33,068 nt of DNA from Ignavibacteriales bacterium (GTDB lineage Bacteria > Bacteroidota > Ignavibacteria > Ignavibacteriales > Melioribacteraceae), in contig JACRFC010000059.1 in NCBI GenBank assembly GCA_016234355.1, positions 1 through 33,068 of the forward strand. Reading direction: 5' to 3'. Under the pieces are notes generated by a model, which was not told where the DNA came from, made no database searches, and saw only the letters and a program-made list of their open reading frames with translations. Positions 1 through 9,352 of this stretch are shown one piece after another; position 1 is the first letter of the stretch, and each line of letters opens with the position of its first letter. A program made the translations under genes and the position numbers.

Positions 1-498
1 ACTCAGCAAATGCCACCATCGCAGCTACTTGCAGGAATAGCATTGTTTATTACATTTTTTGTTATGGCTCCTACATGGAATAAAGTGAATGATGAAGCAT
101 TGAAACCTCTAATGGATAATAAACTCAATATTCAGCAAGCATATGATAAAGGTATCGAACCAATTCGTCAATTTATGTTTAAGCATGTTCGCGATGAAGA
201 TCTGGAACTATTCATCGGTTTGTCTAATCAAGAACGCCCTAAAAATCGTAATGATATTCAAACGTACATTTTGATCCCATCATTTGTGCTAAGTGAATTG
301 AGGACAGGATTTATTATGGGGTTTTTCCTGTTCATTCCGTTTATAATGGTTGATTTGATTGTGTCCAGTATATTAATGTCGATGGGTATGATGATGATGC
401 CCCCAATGATGATATCATTACCGTTCAAAATACTCTTGTTTATTCTCGTTGACGGCTGGAATTTAATCGTTGGGTCTGTTATCAGGAGCTTTCAATGA
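1..498 (+). CDS. fliP: Flagellar export apparatus protein FliP, 5'-truncated by window edge
   Basis: Frame open from base 1 (TQQMPPSQLLAGIALFITFFVMAP...); conserved FliP C-terminus ...MGMMMMPPMMISLPFKILLFILVDGWNLIVGSV; followed by fliQ/fliR. Confidence 0.95.
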   Translation, partial: TQQMPPSQLLAGIALFITFFVMAPTWNKVNDEALKPLMDNKLNIQQAYDKGIEPIRQFMFKHVRDEDLELFIGLSNQERPKNRNDIQTYILIPSFVLSELRTGFIMGFFLFIPFIMVDLIVSSILMSMGMMMMPPMMISLPFKILLFILVDGWNLIVGSVIRSFQ

Positions 499-764
499 CC
501 GAAGAACTTGTAATTGGAATATTGAAAGATGTTTTTTACACGGCATTTATAATTCTTCTTCCGATACTTGGAGCTTCTTTAATTGTTGGGATTTTTATTT
601 CAATATTTCAGGCGGCAACTTCAATTCAAGAAACGACTCTGACCTTTGTGCCGAAATTAATTACAACAGCTTTGGTTGTTATTATACTGCTTCCATGGAT
701 TGTAGATAAGATGGTTGCTATTACAATAAAAATGTTTACAATATTTCAAACCGTTATAAAATGA
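495..764 (+). CDS. fliQ: Flagellar export apparatus protein FliQ (89 aa)
   Basis: Size, two TM helices, FQAATSIQETTLTFVPKL motif typical of FliQ; overlaps fliP by 4 nt. Confidence 0.95.
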   Translation: MTEELVIGILKDVFYTAFIILLPILGASLIVGIFISIFQAATSIQETTLTFVPKLITTALVVIILLPWIVDKMVAITIKMFTIFQTVIK

Positions 765-1537
765 CAGAAATATTAATTGGTGATTTTCTTCTTGTGCTTT
801 ACATTTTCTTGAGAGTCATCGCTATGATAATTGCTGCACCTGTACTTGGACATAATTCAATTCCAGCAGTTGCAAGAATATTTCTTTCATTTGTAATAGC
901 GTACATTGCTTTTCTAACACTTGATAAAAGTAAAATAATTATTGATGTAAACCTTGTTTCGATTATTGTGAATTCAGCAAGAGAAATAATAACAGGATTG
1001 ATAATGGGATTTACTCTGAACTTTATCTTTTACGGCATCTCTTACGCCGGACATTTAATAGGTTATGATATGGGTCTGATGTTTTCGGAAGTATTAAATC
1101 CTATGCAGGATATACAGAACAATGTAGTTGGCGAAATTATTTTTTACTTAAGCATGATGATATTTCTTCTCATTAACGGGCATCATCATATAATTTCTGC
1201 AGTCGTTGCCTCTTTCAAATTAGTACCTATTGCAAAATTCACTGTAACACAACCCTTAATAAGTTTGATAGTTAAGCTATCTTTTGCAGTTTTTACTATT
1301 GCAATGAAGATTGCTGCACCGATTGTTGTTTCATATTTCTTAATTCATATTGCAGAAGGAATAATAGCACGAGTTATTCCGAACATTCAAATATTTTTTA
1401 TAACGCAACCGGCAAAAATTGGTCTTGGACTTATGTTTTTGTCCATACTTATACCAATTTATTTTTATACGATTAAAAACCTTTTGAACAATTATGAATA
1501 TCAACTTTCAGAAATGATTAGAGCGATGAGCGTATAG
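761..1537 (+). CDS. fliR: Flagellar export apparatus protein FliR
   Basis: 258 aa multi-TM protein directly after fliQ, GYDMGLMFSEVLNPMQ...; overlaps fliQ by 4 nt. Confidence 0.93.
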   Translation: MTEILIGDFLLVLYIFLRVIAMIIAAPVLGHNSIPAVARIFLSFVIAYIAFLTLDKSKIIIDVNLVSIIVNSAREIITGLIMGFTLNFIFYGISYAGHLIGYDMGLMFSEVLNPMQDIQNNVVGEIIFYLSMMIFLLINGHHHIISAVVASFKLVPIAKFTVTQPLISLIVKLSFAVFTIAMKIAAPIVVSYFLIHIAEGIIARVIPNIQIFFITQPAKIGLGLMFLSILIPIYFYTIKNLLNNYEYQLSEMIRAMSV

Positions 1538-1538
1538 A

Positions 1539-2624
1539 ATGGCAGAGATAGAAGGACAGGAAAAAACTGAACAACCGACCGGGAAAAAACTCTCGGATGC
1601 ACGCGATAAAGGACAAGTTGCCAAAAGCACTGAATTAAATTCACTTGTTGTCTTTGGCAGCGGACTAATTTTAATTTTTATAACTAAAGGTTTTATCGGT
1701 GAGAAGCTGGGTTCTTTTACAAAAGAAATTTTTAGTTCGCTTGAGACCGTTAATATCAATCAAACAATTCTTCAAGCATATTTTTTAAAATGGACACTCT
1801 TTCTGTTCATTATTCTAACCCCTATTCTTATAGGTTTAATTATCGTTTCTCTGGTAAGTAATATCTCGCAAGTGGGATTCAAATTCTCCGTCAAAGCGTT
1901 TACACCTAAATTGAACAGGTTTAATCCAATTGCGGGAATAAAAAGAATATTTTTTACTTCTCATTCTCTTGTAGAACTTCTCAAATCTCTTGCTAAACTT
2001 ATTATCATAGGTCTTTTTGCATACTTAGTTATTTCGAAATTAATTCAGGATACTTTTGAGCTTGTCAATCTATCGATCGAGGAAATAGTATCCTTCATGC
2101 TTGATGCCGCATTCTCGATGGTTTGGAAAATAATGATATTCTTTACGCTTATTGCAGCCGTGGATTTTATTTTTCAAAAAATGAAGTTCAAAAAAGAAAT
2201 GATGATGACTAAGCAGGAAGTGAAGGACGAATTGAAACAGACTGAAGGCGATACGCTGATTAAATCACGAATAAGAAAAAATATGATTCAAGCAACTCGC
2301 AGAAGAATGATGAACGACGTACCTAAAGCCGATGTTGTTATCACTAACCCGACTCACTTTGCAGTTGCGCTTAAATATGAAATGAATAAAGACAATGCCC
2401 CTAAAGTTCTGGCTAAAGGAATGGATGAACTTGCACAAAGAATTAAAAAAATCGCTGTTGAAAATGAAGTGCCTCTTTATGAAGACAGGGAGCTTGCCCG
2501 TGCCCTATACAAGGTATGTGATGTTGGAGATTTAATTCCGGCAAAACTTTTTAAAGCCGTTGCACAAATTCTTGCATATATCTATCAAATGAAAAAAATA
2601 AAAAAACAGAAGAGCATTATTTAA
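1539..2624 (+). CDS. flhB: Flagellar export switch protein FlhB
   Basis: EKTEQPTGKKLSDARDKGQVAKSTELN N-terminus; NPTH autocleavage motif (AAC CCG ACT CAC at about 2346-2357) followed by FAVALKYE. Confidence 0.97.
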   Translation: MAEIEGQEKTEQPTGKKLSDARDKGQVAKSTELNSLVVFGSGLILIFITKGFIGEKLGSFTKEIFSSLETVNINQTILQAYFLKWTLFLFIILTPILIGLIIVSLVSNISQVGFKFSVKAFTPKLNRFNPIAGIKRIFFTSHSLVELLKSLAKLIIIGLFAYLVISKLIQDTFELVNLSIEEIVSFMLDAAFSMVWKIMIFFTLIAAVDFIFQKMKFKKEMMMTKQEVKDELKQTEGDTLIKSRIRKNMIQATRRRMMNDVPKADVVITNPTHFAVALKYEMNKDNAPKVLAKGMDELAQRIKKIAVENEVPLYEDRELARALYKVCDVGDLIPAKLFKAVAQILAYIYQMKKIKKQKSII

Positions 2625-2636
2625 TTCATAAAAAAT

Positions 2637-4679
2637 ATGGGAAAAAATTCAGATATACTTCTAGCATTTAGCTTGATTCTGGTGCTTGGGCTAATGTTGA
2701 TACCGCTTCCAGCGGGTTTGTTGGATTTTTTATTAGCGTTAAATATTACAATATCAATTTTAATTTTGATCGTATCGCTTTACATTAATTCTCCATTAGA
2801 TATATCTATATTCCCAGGATTACTTTTGATCCTTACACTTTTTCGACTTGGACTTAATATCAGCTCAACAAAGTTAATTCTTATCGAAGGATATGCGGGA
2901 AAAGTAATTGAGTCATTCGGAACTTTCGTGGTAGCTGGAAATTATGTGGTCGGATTTATTGTGTTCATCATCTTAGTTGTCATTCAATTCATAGTTATTG
3001 TAAAAGGATCCGGAAGAATTTCTGAAGTTGCCGCAAGGTTTACTTTAGATGCAATGCCCGGAAAACAAATGGCAATTGATGCTGATTTGAATACCGGATT
3101 GATTAACGAATCCGATGCTCGTAAAAGACGCGATGTAATTTCCCGTGAAGCTGAATTTTATGGAGCTATGGACGGTGCAAGTAAATTCGTAAAAGGGGAT
3201 GCTATTGCAGGATTAATAATTAATGGAATTAATATTATAGGCGGATTTATTATTGGAGTTGCACAAAGGGGAATGTCGTTTACGGATGCAATTCAAAGTT
3301 ATACTATCTTAACAATTGGTGACGGGTTGGTCACACAAATTCCGGCATTGGTTATTTCTACCGCAGCAGGCTTAGTTGTAACCAGGAGTGCATCGGGCAC
3401 TGCTTTAGATCTTCAGATGAAAACACAGCTTTTTTCGAATCCACGTGTTCTTGGAACAGTATCCGGTGCATCGTTCATGCTTGCCTTTATTCCTGGAATG
3501 CCTACGCTTCCATTTGTTTTTTTTAGTACGATTCTTGGAATTACTTCCTTTGTTACAAACAAATCGAAAAAAGCAATTTCAACTGCATCAGTTGAACAAG
3601 AAGTTATGACATCGGAACCGTTAGAAGAAAAAGTAGAACAATATCTTCAAGTTGATCCGATAGAAGTGGAAATTGGTTATGGGTTGATTGGTCTTGTAGA
3701 TGAAAAACAAGGTGGTAATCTGTTTCAAAAAATATCTTCTACAAGAAAATTAATTGCTCTTGAATATGGTGTTTTAATCCCACCCGTTCGTGTGCGCGAT
3801 AACTTACAACTTTCACCAAACGAATATATAATTAAAGTAAAAGGTAATATTGTATCAAACTATGAAATTTACCCGGAGATGATGCTTGCTATGAATCCAG
3901 GATCAATCAAAGAATCATTAAGCGGGTTACCCACAACAGATCCTGCGTTCGGGATGCAGAGTTTCTGGATTAATAAAGAAGAAAAAGAAAAAGCGGAAAT
4001 GCTTGGTTTTACAGTAGTTGATTGTATTTCTGTTCTAACAACGCACCTGCAAGAACTACTGAAGAAAAACTTTGATAAAATATTAACCCGGCAGGATATT
4101 AAGCAGCTTCTTGAAAACTTAAAGAAAGATTATCCTGCAGTAGTTGAAGAAATAAATCCGGATACTTTAAATCTCGGTATGATTCAAAAAGTTTTGCAAA
4201 ATCTGCTAAAGGAAAATATCCCGATCAAAGATTTTGTCCAAATACTTGAATCATTAATTGATTATTCGAAAACGACAAAAAATATTGATGTATTAACAGA
4301 GTACGTCCGCCATACAATCGGAGAAACGATTGGAAATATTTATCGTGATCAAAACGGGATTATTCATGCAGTGGCATTAAGTGAGAATCTCGAAAATGCT
4401 ATCACTAAATCATTACAGTCTCAAAAGGATAATATTGTGACTTTAGGACTACATCCAAATATTTTGCGTGAGTTGAATACTCAGATACAGACAACGATCG
4501 AAAAATTTAATTCGCTTGGTTATACGGCTGTCTTAATAACTTCAGCAACTATCCGTCCATATTTATATAGATTAATTAACAGCAGTTTCCCGGAACTTAA
4601 TGTGCTTTCTTACACAGAACTGTCTGCAAATATAGAATTGGAGTTCATTGGAAAAATAGAGGTGAATAATGCAAATTAA
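2637..4679 (+). CDS. flhA: Flagellar export gate protein FlhA
   Basis: 680 aa; N-terminal multi-TM, FHIPEP-family sequence (SEVAARFTLDAMPGKQMAIDADLNTGLI), cytosolic C-terminal domain. Confidence 0.97.
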   Translation: MGKNSDILLAFSLILVLGLMLIPLPAGLLDFLLALNITISILILIVSLYINSPLDISIFPGLLLILTLFRLGLNISSTKLILIEGYAGKVIESFGTFVVAGNYVVGFIVFIILVVIQFIVIVKGSGRISEVAARFTLDAMPGKQMAIDADLNTGLINESDARKRRDVISREAEFYGAMDGASKFVKGDAIAGLIINGINIIGGFIIGVAQRGMSFTDAIQSYTILTIGDGLVTQIPALVISTAAGLVVTRSASGTALDLQMKTQLFSNPRVLGTVSGASFMLAFIPGMPTLPFVFFSTILGITSFVTNKSKKAISTASVEQEVMTSEPLEEKVEQYLQVDPIEVEIGYGLIGLVDEKQGGNLFQKISSTRKLIALEYGVLIPPVRVRDNLQLSPNEYIIKVKGNIVSNYEIYPEMMLAMNPGSIKESLSGLPTTDPAFGMQSFWINKEEKEKAEMLGFTVVDCISVLTTHLQELLKKNFDKILTRQDIKQLLENLKKDYPAVVEEINPDTLNLGMIQKVLQNLLKENIPIKDFVQILESLIDYSKTTKNIDVLTEYVRHTIGETIGNIYRDQNGIIHAVALSENLENAITKSLQSQKDNIVTLGLHPNILRELNTQIQTTIEKFNSLGYTAVLITSATIRPYLYRLINSSFPELNVLSYTELSANIELEFIGKIEVNNAN

Positions 4680-5781
4680 AAAATATCTGGCTCCTACTTT
4701 AAAAGAAGCTACTCATCAAATGAAAACAGAATTAGGTTTGGAAGCAATTATTCTGGGAACGCGAGTTATCGAAGGCGAAAAACGATTTAATATGAAAAAA
4801 ATGTATGAAATAACTGTAGGAGTAGATCAACCGGTGCGTATTAATAAATCTGCAGCACAAAATTTAGATTATAACTCGAACTTCAATTCTGAATTAGAAA
4901 AGCTTAGTAATAAAATATATGGCAAAGACCAGAAACAGAATATATCAAGCGAGAAAATAAACCAACCGGAAAGGCAACAGCAGATTGATAAAAAAATAGA
5001 AAAACAGTTAAAAGAAATTACTTACACTTTGGAAATGCACGAAGTCCATAAAAGTATTATTAAATCTCTGATTCATCATTTAACTAATACTACGGCTTCT
5101 ATTGAAGATACAAATTTTGAGAATTATCTTCTCTCCAGTATGGCTACTATGATACCCACAACGGAACTTAAGATAAACAAAAACAAAACTACCACAATTG
5201 CACTTGTTGGTCCGACAGGTGTTGGCAAAACCACATGCATTGCTAAACTCGCTGTTATTTCTAAAATCATTCATAAATTAAAAGTCGGGTTGATTTCCAT
5301 CGATACTTACCGGCTTGGTGCGATAGATCAATTGAGAATATTTTCTGAAATAAGCGATATAGAAATGGCTATTGCTTATGAACCTGAAGATATGCCTAAG
5401 CTTATCAAAAAATTCAAAGGTAAAGATCTTATTTTTATCGATACCGTCGGACGAAATCAAAAAGCAAAAGAAAATTTGGAATCAATTCATAAGTATTTAA
5501 GTGCCGCTCAAGTAGATAAGACTATTCTGGTAGTAAATACCGCAACTTCAATGCGCACGTTGAATGATGTAGTTGAAAAATTCAAAGCTGTTAAATACAG
5601 TTCGGTAATTTTTTCTAAAGTAGACGAAGCTGTTGCATATGGAAATATTATGAATGTAGCGGTAATTCATAAAGTGCCGGTAATGTTTTTATCAAACGGA
5701 CAGGTAATACCGGACGATATAGTCTCTGTTGACCCATCGTTCCTTGCAAACTTAGTTTATTCAGGTAAACTTTATAAATGA
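4669..5781 (+). CDS. flhF: Flagellar SRP-like GTPase FlhF
   Basis: ALVGPTGVGKTTCIAKLA P-loop, SIDTYRLGAIDQL, FIDTVGRNQ; adjacent to flhA and flhG. Confidence 0.95.
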   Translation: MQIKKYLAPTLKEATHQMKTELGLEAIILGTRVIEGEKRFNMKKMYEITVGVDQPVRINKSAAQNLDYNSNFNSELEKLSNKIYGKDQKQNISSEKINQPERQQQIDKKIEKQLKEITYTLEMHEVHKSIIKSLIHHLTNTTASIEDTNFENYLLSSMATMIPTTELKINKNKTTTIALVGPTGVGKTTCIAKLAVISKIIHKLKVGLISIDTYRLGAIDQLRIFSEISDIEMAIAYEPEDMPKLIKKFKGKDLIFIDTVGRNQKAKENLESIHKYLSAAQVDKTILVVNTATSMRTLNDVVEKFKAVKYSSVIFSKVDEAVAYGNIMNVAVIHKVPVMFLSNGQVIPDDIVSVDPSFLANLVYSGKLYK

Positions 5782-6620
5782 ATGGACAAGCATCACGACT
5801 TATAGAACTGCGCCGGTTGGAGACTAAAGGACAAGTTTTTTCCGACTCCAAAATTATTTCCGTTTGTTCCGGTAAAGGAGGAACGGGCAAAAGTTTTTTC
5901 TCTGCAAATTTTGCCAGCAAACTTGCACAATTAGGTATAAAGATTCTACTGATTGATCTCGATCTGAATTTATCGAACCTGAATGTATTGTTGAATCAAG
6001 CTGCTAAGGTTTCCTTGTCGGAATTTTTTGAGCAAAGAAAATCATTACAAGAATTAATTTGCTCTGTTGATAAGAATTTTGATTTAGTTTATGGAGATTC
6101 GGGTAGAGAAAATTATCCGCGGGTTAGCAGAGAAACTTTAGACTATTTATTTGTTTCTTTGAGAAATATCAACCTTAATTATGATTATATAATATTAGAC
6201 TCATCTGCGGGTGCAGATGAACTAACACTTCATCAACTGTTGAAATCCGATTATAACATTATAGTAACATCACCGGAACCGACTGCAGTTATGGATGCCT
6301 ATGTTGTTCTTAAACTGCTCAACACTTCATGCAGCACAGCAAGAAACTTAGTGGTTATTAACAAGTGTAACAGCAATGGAGAAGCAGAAAGTACTTTCGG
6401 AAATATTTCATTGGCATCAAAACATTTCTTCGGAGATGAACCAAAATACCTCGGTTATATCAGCTTTGATTCAAGAGTGCATCAATCTATTGTAAACCAG
6501 GAATTGTTAATGAATAGTATTCCTCAATCGAAAACTGCTGATGAAATTTCTTCGATTGTAGATAGTTTCATTACTATCGCACACGTGGCTAATAATAACC
6601 AACCATTTATTACACGCTGA
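5778..6620 (+). CDS. flhG: MinD/ParA-like ATPase FlhG (FleN/YlxH)
   Basis: Deviant Walker A CSGKGGTGKS; N-terminal NGQASRLIELRR resembles the DQAxxLR FlhF-activating motif of FlhG. Confidence 0.92.
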   Translation: MNGQASRLIELRRLETKGQVFSDSKIISVCSGKGGTGKSFFSANFASKLAQLGIKILLIDLDLNLSNLNVLLNQAAKVSLSEFFEQRKSLQELICSVDKNFDLVYGDSGRENYPRVSRETLDYLFVSLRNINLNYDYIILDSSAGADELTLHQLLKSDYNIIVTSPEPTAVMDAYVVLKLLNTSCSTARNLVVINKCNSNGEAESTFGNISLASKHFFGDEPKYLGYISFDSRVHQSIVNQELLMNSIPQSKTADEISSIVDSFITIAHVANNNQPFITR

Positions 6621-6682
6621 TAAAACATCCTTTCAAACGCTTTATTTTCAAGTCTTATAACACACCTAAACAGAATCTCAAA

Positions 6683-6699
6683 TGGTATGGTGTTTGCAA
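6683..6699 (+). promoter_or_regulatory. Candidate sigma-54 (-24/-12) promoter upstream of the fliA operon
   Basis: TGGTATG-GTGT-TTGCA(A); GG (6684-6685) to GC (6696-6697) spacing exactly 10 nt; predicted start about 6709, 19 nt before ATG 6728; lies in one of the few real intergenic gaps. Confidence 0.6.
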
Positions 6700-6727
6700 T
6701 ATTCATGTAAAAAATGATTGGAAGTAA

Positions 6728-6964
6728 ATGAATAAAATAGTTCTTCAATTCGGCTTATTAATTTTTTTCATATCGGTTATTTATTTCATACAAAGAGGAA
6801 TGGCATTAGAGCAAATACTTCTCTATTCCTTTTCCATTTTTATCCTTCTTACAATAATGTTAAGCATAATCCTAATTGGTTTGATAAAAGCAATCAACAA
6901 AAACTCGCTTCATAAGTTAGGAGACATATCAGATCATTTAGCCGGAGACAAAAAACATGAGTAA
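6728..6964 (+). CDS. Small protein with two predicted TM helices (78 aa), unknown
   Basis: ATG with GGAAG upstream; two hydrophobic stretches; overlaps fliA by 8 nt. Confidence 0.7.
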   Translation: MNKIVLQFGLLIFFISVIYFIQRGMALEQILLYSFSIFILLTIMLSIILIGLIKAINKNSLHKLGDISDHLAGDKKHE

Positions 6965-7589
6965 TGCAGCGCTATGGTCATCATACAAACAAATACCTAA
7001 TCCTGATACCAAAAAGCAAATCGTTCTCAATTATATGAACCTTGTTCATTATGTCATTCAAAGAACTAACTTATTGCAGAATGGTTTATTAGAGAGAAGA
7101 GATTATTTTCAATTCGGAATAGAAGGATTAAGCGAAGCGATAGACCGTTTTGACCCCGATTACGGGACAAAGTTTGAAACCTATGCGATTCAACGCATCA
7201 GAGGAAAAATTTACGATGAGCTTCGTAAATACACAAAAAAAGTTGATACTACTGTTGACATAGATTCAAAAACATCATATCCGGTTTCAATATTATCTTT
7301 GAATCAACCCGTCAGAGACGATGATGGCCTGCAACTCTATGAAACATTACCTAATGATAGTGAAAAACCCGATGTGGTTCTTGAAAAGAAAGATTTAAAA
7401 GAAAAACTATTGGAGACAATAAAAGGTTTACCGCAAAGAGAAAGAACAATTCTAAGTTTATACTACTATGAGGATTTGAATTACAAAGAAATTGCCCAGG
7501 TGCTCAACATTACTATTTCAAGAATCTCCCAAATTCATTCTAGAATACTTGATTCATTAAAACTACAATTGGAAGAATATAATGTCTGA
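6957..7589 (+). CDS. fliA: RNA polymerase sigma-28 factor FliA
   Basis: DYFQFGIEGLSEAIDRFDPDYGTKFETYAIQRIRGKIYDELRK; C-terminal sigma-4 HTH YYYEDLNYKEIAQVLNITISRISQIHSRIL. Confidence 0.95.
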   Translation: MSNAALWSSYKQIPNPDTKKQIVLNYMNLVHYVIQRTNLLQNGLLERRDYFQFGIEGLSEAIDRFDPDYGTKFETYAIQRIRGKIYDELRKYTKKVDTTVDIDSKTSYPVSILSLNQPVRDDDGLQLYETLPNDSEKPDVVLEKKDLKEKLLETIKGLPQRERTILSLYYYEDLNYKEIAQVLNITISRISQIHSRILDSLKLQLEEYNV

Positions 7590-8460
7590 AAATAATAACC
7601 ACGAAACGAAGGAACGTATTAGAAAGAAACTTTCGTACATTGGTTCATTACCTTCAATCCCTAAAATTATTGCCGAGGTATCCAGTTTATTTAATAATGA
7701 TAGGACCAGTGCCGTTGATCTTTGCCGTGTGATTTCTAAAGATCAAGCTATAGTAGCTAAAATTCTTGCCGTTGCAAACTCGCCTCTTTATGGTTTGCCT
7801 CGAAGAGTTTCAACAATTGAATTTGCTGTTATCATTATTGGGTTTGAGCAAATTAAAAATATTTTAGTTGCACTCTCTTTAATTGAAGTATTTAAAAATA
7901 GAAGTAATGTAAATTGGGACCACCAGGCATATTGGATGCATTCATTTTTAACGGCAACAGCAGCTAAAAGAATTGCAGACGATTTGCATTACCAAAAATC
8001 TGGAGAAGTATTTACTGTAGGGTTGTTACATGATCTTGGTTTGGCAGTTCTTCATTATTATATGAATTCTGATTTTAATAAAATCTGTAGAGTCGTAAAA
8101 CAGAGTCAATTAAGTTTTTTCAGCGCAGAAAAAGAATTGTTAGGTTTCACTCACCAAGAAATTGCCGAAACACTATTGGAGAAATGGAATTTTCCGCAAT
8201 ATGTACTCGATGCAGTACTTTATCATCATAATCCTTCTCAGTCCCCCAACGGAAAAGTATTGCCATCTCTGGTTCACCTTGCGGATTATATGACCCAAAA
8301 ATTAGGATTGGGTGCTTTTAATTGGGATGATGGTTACGATTTTGATGAAAATGTTATCGATATTCTTGGCTTCGGCAGTATGGAATATCTAAATGACTTT
8401 ATAGCAAGTTATCAACCGTTGTTTGAAAATCACGTTGAATTTTTAATTGAACAAAAGTAA
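7582..8460 (+). CDS. HDOD domain protein (copy 1)
   Basis: HDOD pattern: LPSIPKIIAEV, AKILAVANSPLYGL, GLLHDLGLAVL, LLEKWNFPQYVLDAVLYHHNP. Confidence 0.9.
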   Translation: MSENNNHETKERIRKKLSYIGSLPSIPKIIAEVSSLFNNDRTSAVDLCRVISKDQAIVAKILAVANSPLYGLPRRVSTIEFAVIIIGFEQIKNILVALSLIEVFKNRSNVNWDHQAYWMHSFLTATAAKRIADDLHYQKSGEVFTVGLLHDLGLAVLHYYMNSDFNKICRVVKQSQLSFFSAEKELLGFTHQEIAETLLEKWNFPQYVLDAVLYHHNPSQSPNGKVLPSLVHLADYMTQKLGLGAFNWDDGYDFDENVIDILGFGSMEYLNDFIASYQPLFENHVEFLIEQK

Positions 8461-8470
8461 AGAAGGTTAT

Positions 8471-9352
8471 ATGGAAACATTATTAGCAGAATACAAAGTT
8501 AAAAGAGACCGCACAGAATTAATTCTTAGAAAGGTTAATTCTCTTTCCCCAATACCCAAGATTTTATCAGAGGTTCTTGAGTTATTAAATAATGTCAATA
8601 CAAGTCCTCACATTTTATCTAAGGCAATTGCAAAAGATCAAAGTTTGGTTCTGAAAATATTGACGATTGCAAATTCTCCTTTTTACGGGTTGACGAAACG
8701 TGTCTCGTCAATTGAATTCGGCATTATGATCTTGGGTTATGACGAAATAAAAAATATTGTCTCTGCTTTTTCTTTGATGGAATCTATGAAGAACAAATCA
8801 GATCAATATCTTGACCAAAAGAGTTTCTGGATGCATTCTTATTTAACAGCAACGATCTCGAAGAAACTTACACTGGATATGGGATTCGAAAAGAGCGGAG
8901 AAGTTTTTATTGCGGGGCTTCTTCACGATTTAGGAATTTCTGTACTTCATAGATTTATGCACACCGATTTTGTTAAAATAAATGAATTAGTTTATTCAGG
9001 TATAGATTATAATGAAGCTGAATTAAGAGTATTTGGAATGAACCATGCTGAGATAGGTGAGACATTATTAAAGAATTGGAATATACCTGAACTAATTACC
9101 GACATCGTAAGATACCATCATACACCAGCACTCTCCCAAAATGCAAGTGTATCATCTTCCATTGTTCATCTTGCAGATTATATAACTCAAATGTTAAAAC
9201 TGGGAGAACTCAACTGGGATAGCATGTTACAGCTTGATGAACACATTTTTACAACTTTACATATTAAAGATATTAACCAGCTTGGTGAGTTTATTGAAAG
9301 CTACAGAGAACCGCTGATGCATCAAATGGAATCCCTAAAATATTTAGTATGA
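8471..9352 (+). CDS. HDOD domain protein (copy 2)
   Basis: Close paralogue of the preceding ORF (SLSPIPKILSEV, LKILTIANSPFYGLTKRVSSIEFGIMILGYDEIKNI, GLLHDLGISVLHRFMHTDF). ORF track starts at 8447, but ATG 8471 has AGAAGG upstream. Confidence 0.88.
   Translation: METLLAEYKVKRDRTELILRKVNSLSPIPKILSEVLELLNNVNTSPHILSKAIAKDQSLVLKILTIANSPFYGLTKRVSSIEFGIMILGYDEIKNIVSAFSLMESMKNKSDQYLDQKSFWMHSYLTATISKKLTLDMGFEKSGEVFIAGLLHDLGISVLHRFMHTDFVKINELVYSGIDYNEAELRVFGMNHAEIGETLLKNWNIPELITDIVRYHHTPALSQNASVSSSIVHLADYITQMLKLGELNWDSMLQLDEHIFTTLHIKDINQLGEFIESYREPLMHQMESLKYLV

Noticed and set aside
470-709. 79-aa ORF overlapping fliP/fliQ in another frame
   Set aside because: Out-of-frame shadow of fliQ; Cys/Ser/Asn-rich composition with no recognisable motif.
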